From SXNM01 sp964586155 (GTDB taxonomy: Bacteria; Myxococcota_A; UBA9042): a DNA stretch of 64,000 nucleotides. Both the position numbers and the translations under genes were made by a program. Below the pieces are notes generated by a model. It saw nothing but the letters and a program-made list of their open reading frames with translations, was not told the DNA's origin and made no database searches. The first letter of the stretch is position 1; every line of letters starts with the position of its first letter. The DNA lies in the NCBI GenBank assembly GCA_964586155.1, contig CAZPHC010000004.1, positions 62,001-126,000 of the forward strand, read 5' to 3'. Positions 1-6,898 of the stretch are shown in pieces.

Positions 1-227
1 GCGGCGCTGTCCTCGGCGGCGCTGTCCTCGGCCACCGTCGTGTCGCCGCTGACCGTGCCGTCGGCCTGGCCGTCCTGGGCCGTGACGTCGCTGCCGTCCG
101 GCGTGCCGGCCACGGTCTCGTCGGAGCCACAGGCGGCCATGGTGGCCGCGACGACGCACATGGCCACGAGCTGCGTCGCGCCGCGCCCGCGCTGCGGGCC
201 TGGGAACCGGAACGTCGGCTGTCGCAT
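1..227 (-). CDS. Lipoprotein, partial (C-terminus beyond window edge)
   Basis: This is the N-terminal 75 or so residues of an exported lipoprotein. The chain starts with an Arg-rich n-region, has a hydrophobic stretch (LVAMCVVAATMAAC) ending in a lipobox Cys, and continues as a low-complexity acidic linker (GSDETVAGTPDGSD, then a doubled EDSAA), the usual spacer of myxobacterial surface lipoproteins. The ATG at 227-225 has a strong GGAGG seven bases upstream, which overlaps the TAG of the preceding lipoprotein gene (stop 240-238), so the two genes are probably translationally coupled. Its acidic linker resembles that of the upstream neighbour, suggesting related surface proteins. Nothing downstream of the linker is visible, so no function can be given. 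Confidence 0.75.
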   Translation of the reverse strand, partial: MRQPTFRFPGPQRGRGATQLVAMCVVAATMAACGSDETVAGTPDGSDVTAQDGQADGTVSGDTTVAEDSAAEDSA

Positions 228-237
228 CGACCGCCTC

Positions 238-3200
238 CTACTTCAAGTTGCCGCCGATGACAGTGTTGCCTTCGATGCGGGTGACGGTCTTGGGGTCGAT
301 GGCGATGCCGGTGCCGGGCGGCAGGCCCTTGACCGTGCCCGACAGGTCGATGACGGGCAGCTCGAAGCCACCGAGCGCCGAACCACCGAGCACGGTGAGC
401 AGGTTCTTGACCAGCGTGTCGGCCACGAGGCTCTCGATCACCGACTCCGACGCGATCAGCGACTCTTGCTGGACCTCGACGTCGGTCTGCACGGACTTGA
501 CGTTTGTCAACTGGATGGTCAGTTTGTTGGCGTCCACCGAGACCTGGATGCCAGCGACGAACGTGGCGTAGACCACGACGTCCATCTTCTGGCCGAAGAT
601 CGACAGCGACGCGTCGACGCGGAAGTCGCCGATATGCGCCAGCAGCTCGCCAGCGTCGTTGCAGTCGCTGGCGGTCGGTGCCAGCAGGGCCTTGGTCGTC
701 AGCTTGAGGTCGCTGATGCCGTATTGGCTCAGGTCGATGCCCTTGAGCAACGACTCGCCGACCGGGAACTCGAGCAGGCCGCCGAACCACAGCGCGTAGA
801 GGAACTCGTTGAGCATGTCGTCGGCCATGGCGAGCTCGAGCGACGCCTTCTTCGGGATCACCAGCGGCTGCACGCCCTTGCCGCAGCCGATGCGCTTGGG
901 CACGCCGAGGTTGCTGACGTTGTTGCCCTTGTTGGCATAGACGCCGGCGCGCAGGCGGAAGATGGCACCACTGGTGTCGATCAGGACCTCCGAGAAGTCC
1001 GTCAGGAGCTTGGCGTCGACCTTGCCGCCCGAGCCGTCGAGCTTGGGCACGCCGACGTCGAACGAGAACGCCAGGGCGCTGAGAGCGCTCGCCATGACCG
1101 GACCGAGCTGGTCCTTGAGCGCCTTGCCGATGCTGTCCTGCAGCGAGTTGACGAACGTGCCCTTGAGGCCGGCGATCAGGAAGTTCAGCAGCGAGCCGAG
1201 GCCGGTGAGCTTGATGTCGAAGCCGTCGAGGGTGACGACGACGTCGGTGACCGAGGTCGCGAGCGCGTGGTTGACGACCACCGGCTTGACCTTGGCGCTG
1301 AGATTGATCGCCGTGATGGTCAGCTTGCCGTTCAACGTCAGGAACGACCATTTGGCCTGGATGTCGCCGGTGATGTTCGGGATCGTCGCCGACAGGGCCA
1401 ACGCGTCCTGGATCGGCGCCAGGCTGACCTTGGCCTTGCCGTACTTGAGGTTCGACACCGTCGCGACGATGCCGTTGCCCTCGTAGGCCGGGTTCGGCAG
1501 CACCGAGGCGAAGTCGTAGCTCTGCAAGAAGAGCTCGAAGATCGTGGCCAGATCGTTGGGCGGCAGGCTGTGGTCGCCATCGTCGATGGCCTTCTTGCTG
1601 AGGAAGTAGCCGACGCCCGGGTCGACCATGCCGCTCTTGGGCTTGGCCGCGTCGGGCGCGAGGTAGCTATCGCTCCAGAGGTAGGCCTGGACGCGCTTGC
1701 GCTTGGTGCCGAGCGCGTCTTCGGCATGGAATTCCAGGGTGTTGCCGCCGATGGCCGCGACCACCTCTTGCGAGAACGCGCCCTTGGCGTCGACCTTCAC
1801 GGTCTTGTTGTTCAAGGTGAACGACGTGATCGGGCCGCCGCCGGACTTGACCGTGCCCGTCACGGTGATGAACGGGAACTCGCTCTTGATCGTCGCGCCG
1901 CGCGGCGGGTAGGTCACGTTGATCTGCGGCCGGCAGGCGTTGCTGACCACGACGTCGTGCTTGCAGCCGGTCTTGGCGTCGCAGCTGTCGGTGGTGCAGG
2001 CGTTGCCGTCGTCGCAGCTGACCTTGGTGCCGGCGCACTTGCCGTCGCCGCAGACGTCGCCCTTGGTGCAGGCGGTGCCGTCGTCGCAGGCGTCGGTCGT
2101 GCTGCTGTGGGCGCAGCCCTTGGCCTTGTCGCAGATGTCGGCCGTGCAGGCGTTGCCGTCGTTGCAGTCCGGCTTGTCCGGGCCGGGCTGGCAGCCGCCC
2201 TTGGCGCAGACGTCGTTGAGCGTGCAGGCGTCGCCGTCGTCACAGGGCAGGGTGTTCGGCGCGTGGACGACGCCGGCCTTCGGGTCGCAGCTGTCGTCGG
2301 TGCAGGGGTTGCCGTCGTCGCTGGCCACGATGGCGCCCTTGCAGAAGCCGGCGTCGCAGGTGTCGCCCGTGGTGCAGACGCTGTTGTCGTCGCAGGGGTT
2401 GGTGTTGAAGGGGAACACGCAGCCCTTGACCTTGTCGCAGCCGGCGTCGGTGCAGGGGTTGTCGTCCTTGCACTTGGCAGCCTGCGAGGTGTGGACGCAG
2501 CCGGTCTTGGGCGAGCAGGCGTCGACGGTGCAGATGTCCGCGTCGTCGCAGTCGATCTTGGCACCGCCCTGGCACACGCCAGCGCTGCAGACGTCGTTGC
2601 CGGTGCAAGCGTTGCCGTCGTCGCACGGGGCCGAGTTGGCGGTGTGCGTGCAACCCTTGGCCTTGTTGCAGCCATCCTCGGTGCAGACGTCGCCGTCGTC
2701 GCAGGTGTTGGCGCCGCCGGCGTCGAAGGCCACGCCCTTGCAGGCGCCATCGGCGCAGGCGTCGTTCTTGGTGCAGAGATCGCCGTCGGCGCAGGGCGCG
2801 GTGTTTGGCGTCGCGACGCAGCCGCCGTCCTTGCAGCTGTCGTCGGTGCACGGGTTGCCGTCGTTGCAGAGCTTGGCCGTGCCGAGGCAGGCGCCATCGG
2901 CGGCGCAGGCGTCCTTCTCGGTGCAGGCGTCGCCGTCGTCGCAGGGGCCGCTGACGATGGTCCAGGCGTCGGCCTTGGCCAGCACCAGGCAGCGCAGGCA
3001 GGCATCGTTGGGGTTGGTGGCGTCGTTGTCGACGCAGACGCCGTCGATCGCGCATTGGTCGGCGGTGCAGGCGGCGGGCGCGCCGTCGTCGTCGTTTGCG
3101 TCGCCGGTGGCGGCGTCGTCGGTCGTGGCGGCGTCGTCGGTCGTGGCGGCGTCGTCCGGGCCGGCGGCATCGTCGGGCGTGACCGTCGTGTCCTGCGTGG

Positions 3201-3426
3201 CGGCGCTGTCGAGCGTGCCCACGCCGTCGTTGCCGACGTCGTCGACGTTCGTCGTTTGGCCGACCACGGTCGCGTCGCTGCCGCAAGCACCCAGCGCCAG
3301 GGCGATCAGGGCGGGCAGCAAGGCGCGGGCAACGGGACGCAAGACCCCACGGGCGGGGGCGGGTGCACGACCGCGCTGGGCGGCGCCGGGGGCGAGGCGG
3401 CGGGGGACGACAAGGCTGGCGATCAT
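238..3426 (-). CDS. Cys-rich repeat surface lipoprotein with C-terminal Ig-like and TULIP-like regions
   Basis: A 1062-aa secreted lipoprotein. I chose the ATG at 3426-3424 because GAGG lies just upstream and the signal peptide follows directly; it ends in the lipobox ALALGAC. Next comes a simple DDAAT/TTDDAA acidic linker, then about thirteen tandem Cys-rich units of the form CDDGNxCTxDxC (nt about 1960-2945), each probably a small disulfide-linked or Ca-binding knot. After the repeats an Ig-like region (INVTYPPRGATIKSE) precedes about 550 residues of alternating hydrophobic beta strands that look like a BPI/TULIP lipid-binding fold; that fold call is my inference. Such CDDGN-repeat proteins are typical of myxobacterial cell surfaces. 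Role unknown: adhesion, matrix or lipid binding are all possible. It is followed after ten bases by another lipoprotein gene. Confidence 0.8.
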   Translation of the reverse strand: MIASLVVPRRLAPGAAQRGRAPAPARGVLRPVARALLPALIALALGACGSDATVVGQTTNVDDVGNDGVGTLDSAATQDTTVTPDDAAGPDDAATTDDAATTDDAATGDANDDDGAPAACTADQCAIDGVCVDNDATNPNDACLRCLVLAKADAWTIVSGPCDDGDACTEKDACAADGACLGTAKLCNDGNPCTDDSCKDGGCVATPNTAPCADGDLCTKNDACADGACKGVAFDAGGANTCDDGDVCTEDGCNKAKGCTHTANSAPCDDGNACTGNDVCSAGVCQGGAKIDCDDADICTVDACSPKTGCVHTSQAAKCKDDNPCTDAGCDKVKGCVFPFNTNPCDDNSVCTTGDTCDAGFCKGAIVASDDGNPCTDDSCDPKAGVVHAPNTLPCDDGDACTLNDVCAKGGCQPGPDKPDCNDGNACTADICDKAKGCAHSSTTDACDDGTACTKGDVCGDGKCAGTKVSCDDGNACTTDSCDAKTGCKHDVVVSNACRPQINVTYPPRGATIKSEFPFITVTGTVKSGGGPITSFTLNNKTVKVDAKGAFSQEVVAAIGGNTLEFHAEDALGTKRKRVQAYLWSDSYLAPDAAKPKSGMVDPGVGYFLSKKAIDDGDHSLPPNDLATIFELFLQSYDFASVLPNPAYEGNGIVATVSNLKYGKAKVSLAPIQDALALSATIPNITGDIQAKWSFLTLNGKLTITAINLSAKVKPVVVNHALATSVTDVVVTLDGFDIKLTGLGSLLNFLIAGLKGTFVNSLQDSIGKALKDQLGPVMASALSALAFSFDVGVPKLDGSGGKVDAKLLTDFSEVLIDTSGAIFRLRAGVYANKGNNVSNLGVPKRIGCGKGVQPLVIPKKASLELAMADDMLNEFLYALWFGGLLEFPVGESLLKGIDLSQYGISDLKLTTKALLAPTASDCNDAGELLAHIGDFRVDASLSIFGQKMDVVVYATFVAGIQVSVDANKLTIQLTNVKSVQTDVEVQQESLIASESVIESLVADTLVKNLLTVLGGSALGGFELPVIDLSGTVKGLPPGTGIAIDPKTVTRIEGNTVIGGNLK

Positions 3427-3613
3427 GATGACCTCGACGCGCGCGTGCAGGATCGACGCGTCCCGCAGGGTAGGGGCTTCGCCCGCTGGGGCGCAAGCGC
3501 GAACATGGCACGCGGTGCCGCGAAGAGGCCGTCTCCGCCCGTCGTTGCAACCTCGGTGGCCACCCCGGACGACCGGCGCGCGACGACCCGGACGACGTCC
3601 GTGCGGCACTTCG

Positions 3614-3642
3614 TTGCGAATTCGCGGGCCCGACCGTATACC
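3614..3642 (+). promoter_or_regulatory. Candidate sigma-70 promoter of the cyanophycin operon
   Basis: TTGCGA at 3614-3619 and TATACC at 3637-3642 are separated by exactly 17 bases; each hexamer matches the consensus at four of six positions. Transcription would start near 3649, giving a leader of about 30 bases before iadA at 3681. It is the only AT-rich patch in the 254-base space to the divergent lipoprotein gene. Confidence 0.45.
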
Positions 3643-3680
3643 CAGCGCGCGCGTCGTGGTCGACGCGGGCGAGGCGCTCG

Positions 3681-4889
3681 ATGTCGCAGTCCTTGTTGCC
3701 GTCTCCGGCGCCGCTGACCCTGCTGCGCGACGCCGACGTCTTCGCCCCGGAGCCGCTCGGCCGTCGCGACGTCTTGCTCGCCGGCGATCGCATCGCCGCC
3801 ATCGCCGAGCACCTGGCCGCGCCACCCGCCGATTGGGGCGTGCAGGTCGTCGAGCTCGGCGGCGCCAGGCTGCTGCCGGGCCTGATCGACGGCCACGTCC
3901 ACCTCGCCGGTGGCGGTGGCGAGGCCGGCCCCGAGACCAAGGTGCCGCCGCTGCAGCTTCGGCAGCTGACGCTGGCCGGCGTGACGACGGTGGTCGGCCT
4001 GCTCGGCACCGACGGCACGACGCGGCATCCGCGCGAGCTGCTGGCCGCGACCCGGGCGATGCAGCGCCTGGGCCTGACCGCCAGGATGTGGACCGGTGCG
4101 TACCCGGTGCCGACGCCGACGCTGACCGGTTCGGTGCAAGGCGACATCGTCCACGTCGAGCAGGTCATCGGCGCCGGCGAGATCGCGATCTCCGACCATC
4201 GCAGCTCGCAGCCCACTTTCGACGAGATCGCGCGGATGGCCGCGGAATGCCACGTCGGCGGCCTGCTCGCGGGCAAGGCCGGCGTGCTGCACCTGCACCT
4301 CGGCGACGGCGCGCGCGGACTCGACCTCGTGCGCCGCCTGCTCGGCGAGACCGAGATCCCGGCCCGCGTGCTGCAGCCGACCCATTGCAACCGCAACAAG
4401 CGCTTGTGGGCCGAGGCGATGAAGCTCGGCCGGTCCGGCATCGCCGTCGACGTCACGGCCTTCCCGCCGGACGACGACGACGACGCGCTGCCGGCCGAGG
4501 TCGCCGCTGCGCAATGGCTCGACGCCGGCCTGCCCGCGCACAAGCTGACCATCAGCTCCGACGGCGGCGGCTGCCTGCCCGTCTTCGACGCCGACGGTAC
4601 GATGCTGCACATGGACGTCGGCAGCAGCGCGACGCTGCTCGCGACGCTGCGCGCCTGGCTGGCGATGGGGCGGCCGCTGCACGGGCTGCTGCCGTCGATG
4701 ACCAGCGCGGTCGCCGACGCGCTGCGCCTGCACGACAAGGGGCGGATCCGTGTCGGCGCCGACGCCGATGTCCTGGTCGTCGACGAGGCGTTGGCGGTGC
4801 GTCACCTCTGGGCCCGCGGCCGCGCCATGGTCGCCGACGGGCGGCCGCTGGTCGCCGGGCCGCTCGACGGCTGGCAGGAGCGCGCATGA
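3681..4889 (+). CDS. iadA: Isoaspartyl dipeptidase (beta-aspartyl dipeptidase)
   Basis: A 402-aa amidohydrolase-superfamily zinc peptidase that cleaves beta-linked Asp-X dipeptides. The family signature is clear: the metal-binding H72-x-H74 sits in GHVHLAGGGGEAGP, which is close to text-book IadA, and it is followed by LTLAGVTTVVGLLGTDG, then HLHLGDG with two further metal ligands, and a SSDGGG segment holding the catalytic Asp near the C-terminus. In this locus the expected substrate is beta-Asp-Arg, the product of cyanophycinase two genes downstream, so the enzyme would release free Asp and Arg. Its length is close to the E. coli enzyme (about 390). GAGG seven bases before the ATG supports the start. 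It overlaps the next gene by four bases (ATGA), indicating one operon. Confidence 0.9.
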   Translation: MSQSLLPSPAPLTLLRDADVFAPEPLGRRDVLLAGDRIAAIAEHLAAPPADWGVQVVELGGARLLPGLIDGHVHLAGGGGEAGPETKVPPLQLRQLTLAGVTTVVGLLGTDGTTRHPRELLAATRAMQRLGLTARMWTGAYPVPTPTLTGSVQGDIVHVEQVIGAGEIAISDHRSSQPTFDEIARMAAECHVGGLLAGKAGVLHLHLGDGARGLDLVRRLLGETEIPARVLQPTHCNRNKRLWAEAMKLGRSGIAVDVTAFPPDDDDDALPAEVAAAQWLDAGLPAHKLTISSDGGGCLPVFDADGTMLHMDVGSSATLLATLRAWLAMGRPLHGLLPSMTSAVADALRLHDKGRIRVGADADVLVVDEALAVRHLWARGRAMVADGRPLVAGPLDGWQERA

Positions 4890-5851
4890 GCACGACCGGC
4901 CTGGCCGACGCCTCGTCCGCCGCCGCCTTCGAACCGATCGCCTCCATCCCCGGCGTGGTCGACGTCTGGCGCTGCGCGCCGCCGGATCGGCCCGCGATCC
5001 CGGCCCAGGTGCTGATCGAGCTGCCGCACGGCGCGACGGCGCTGCGCGACTACCAGCGGCTGGCGGCGAAGATGCGTTCGCGGCTGCCGGACGACCTCGG
5101 CGCGTTCTTCTGCGTCAACACCGACGTCGGCAGCCCGGAGGTCGGGGCCGCGTTGGCCGCCCGGCTCGCCGAGCCCGGACGCTTTGGCCTGCAGCGCAGC
5201 GGTCTCGCCGTGCTCGTCGTGCGGTCGCGCCTGCCCCGCACCCTGGTCGACTGCAACCGCGTCGCCGAGCCCGGCGCGGGCACCGGCTTGACCGGTCGCA
5301 TCCCCGACTACGTCGACGATGACGCCGACCGCGCGCTGCTCGACGATCTGCACGCCAGCTACTGCGAGGTCGCCACCCGCGCCTGGGACGAGGTGCTCGC
5401 GGCCGGCGGCCACGGCGTGTCCCTGCACACCTACGCGCCGCGCAGCGTGCCGATCGAGCGCGTGACACACACGATCGTCGCCGAGCTGCGGGCCCATTGG
5501 GCGCAGCCCGAGCTGCTGCCGTTGCGGCCCGAGGTCGACCTGATCCACACCGACGGCGCCGGCTCGCTGCGCGCCGATCCGGCGTGGGTCGAGGCGACGA
5601 CGGCGTCCTTCAGCGCCGCCGGCTACGAGGTCGGCCAGAGCGCCAGCTACAAGCTGCATCCGGCCGCGTTCGCCGGGGCGATCGCCTGGAGGGCGCCGAC
5701 GCAGGCGCTGACCATCGAGCTGCGCCGCGATCTGCTGGCCGCGCCCTGGGATCCCTTCGTCGAGATGGCGATCGACGCGCAGGCCGCGGCGCGCGCTGCG
5801 CAGGCCATCGCCCGAGGTTGGCCGCTCGGGCTGGCGGCCACCCGCGGCTGA
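4886..5851 (+). CDS. N-formylglutamate amidohydrolase family hydrolase
   Basis: A 321-aa protein with the marks of the N-formylglutamate deformylase (HutG/FGase) family: ELPHG near residue 40, SRLPRTLVDCNR in the middle and a GHGVSLHTY segment after it. The family contains zinc-dependent amidohydrolases that hydrolyse N-acyl or amide bonds of acidic amino acids. Translation is coupled to iadA (ATGA overlap) and the cyanophycinase gene follows after 136 bases, so it most likely acts in cyanophycin or beta-Asp dipeptide breakdown rather than in histidine degradation; no other hut gene is present. Its exact substrate cannot be read from the sequence. A role in processing Asp-Arg, N-acyl-Asp or an arginine breakdown product is inference. 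Confidence 0.72.
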   Translation: MSTTGLADASSAAAFEPIASIPGVVDVWRCAPPDRPAIPAQVLIELPHGATALRDYQRLAAKMRSRLPDDLGAFFCVNTDVGSPEVGAALAARLAEPGRFGLQRSGLAVLVVRSRLPRTLVDCNRVAEPGAGTGLTGRIPDYVDDDADRALLDDLHASYCEVATRAWDEVLAAGGHGVSLHTYAPRSVPIERVTHTIVAELRAHWAQPELLPLRPEVDLIHTDGAGSLRADPAWVEATTASFSAAGYEVGQSASYKLHPAAFAGAIAWRAPTQALTIELRRDLLAAPWDPFVEMAIDAQAAARAAQAIARGWPLGLAATRG

Positions 5852-5987
5852 GCGGCGCGTCCCGGCGGTGCTGCCGCGCCCACCCGGCCCGGTGGGCCCG
5901 CCCCTTCCGCCCGGGCTGTCCTTGTGCTACCTCGCAGCAGCCCGGCGCAGCGTCGCAGCCGCGGCCATGCGCCTGCGCAGGAGTGAC

Positions 5988-6830
5988 ATGCCGAGCCCAG
6001 AGCTGCTCCCCGGATCGCGCGGGTACATCATCCCGATCGGTGGGGCCGAGGACAAACTCCACGACCGTCGGATCCTGCAGCGTTTTGTCGACGTCTCCGG
6101 CGGCGAGACCGGGCGCATCGCGATCATCCCGACCGCGAGCGAGCTCGACTCGACCGGGCCGCGCTACCGAAAGCTCTTCTTGCGCCTCGGCTGCGCCAGC
6201 GCCGAGGTCCTCGACTACCGCGAGCGCGCAGACTGCGACAACGCCGAGTGGCTCGAGTTCCTGCAGGGCGCGACCGGCATCTTCATCACCGGCGGCAACC
6301 AGCTGCGGCTCTCGACCATCCTCGGCGGCACCCAGGTCGCCAGCGTGATGCGCAAGCGCAACGCCGCGGGCGTGCCCATCGCCGGGACGTCCGCCGGCGC
6401 GGCCTTTGTGCCGGAGCACATGATCGCCTACGGCGCCTCGGGCGCGACGCCGCACGCCGGCGCGGTGAGCATGGCGCCGGGACTGGGCCTGACCAACCGC
6501 GTCGTCGTCGACCAGCACTTCCGCCAGCGCGACCGGCTCGGCCGCTTGCTGACCGCGCTCGCCTACAACCCCTTCGTCATCGGCCTCGGGCTCGACGAAG
6601 ACACCGCCGCGTTCATCGCGCCGGGTGGCAGGATCGAGATCGTCGGCGCAGGCGCCATCACGGTCGTCGATGTCAGCAACCTCGACTTCTCCGGCATGGC
6701 CGACGCCAAGGAGGGGGCCCCCGTGCCCTTGATCGGCGTCCGGGTCCATGTGCTCACCGACGGCTGCTCGTTCGATCTGGACAGCCGCCGCGCCGTCGCG
6801 CCGCCCCAGAGGCGACTCGAAGAGGATTGA
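5988..6830 (+). CDS. cphB: Cyanophycinase
   Basis: A 280-aa serine hydrolase of peptidase family S51 that cuts the cyanophycin polymer (multi-L-arginyl-poly-L-aspartate) into beta-Asp-Arg dipeptides. The sequence opens with GYIIPIGGAEDK, as in characterised cyanophycinases, has ITGGNQLRLS, and carries the nucleophile Ser135 in GTSAGAA. No signal peptide precedes it, so it is the intracellular type. An upstream ATG exists in frame (5868), but 5988 has AGGAG at ideal spacing and begins where the family homology begins. The gene sits between the dipeptide-hydrolysing genes and cphA, matching degradation and synthesis of one polymer. The very Pro-rich upstream extension is not used. Confidence 0.92.
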   Translation: MPSPELLPGSRGYIIPIGGAEDKLHDRRILQRFVDVSGGETGRIAIIPTASELDSTGPRYRKLFLRLGCASAEVLDYRERADCDNAEWLEFLQGATGIFITGGNQLRLSTILGGTQVASVMRKRNAAGVPIAGTSAGAAFVPEHMIAYGASGATPHAGAVSMAPGLGLTNRVVVDQHFRQRDRLGRLLTALAYNPFVIGLGLDEDTAAFIAPGGRIEIVGAGAITVVDVSNLDFSGMADAKEGAPVPLIGVRVHVLTDGCSFDLDSRRAVAPPQRRLEED

Positions 6831-6898
6831 TCCTGCACCCGGGCGACGTCGCAGCCGCGTGTCGCCGCAAATCGGGCTGACGCCCACTCGAGGTCCCG

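Noticed and set aside
1960..2945. Regularly spaced repeats that could look like a CRISPR array
   Set aside because: Units are in-frame coding repeats (CDDGNxCT) with no fixed repeat/spacer structure; no cas genes are present.
40..3717. A 1225-codon open frame on the plus strand opposite the Cys-rich lipoprotein
   Set aside because: Composition is Ala/Gly/Val/Asp noise without domains; the minus frame has a signal peptide, ribosome site and ordered repeats.
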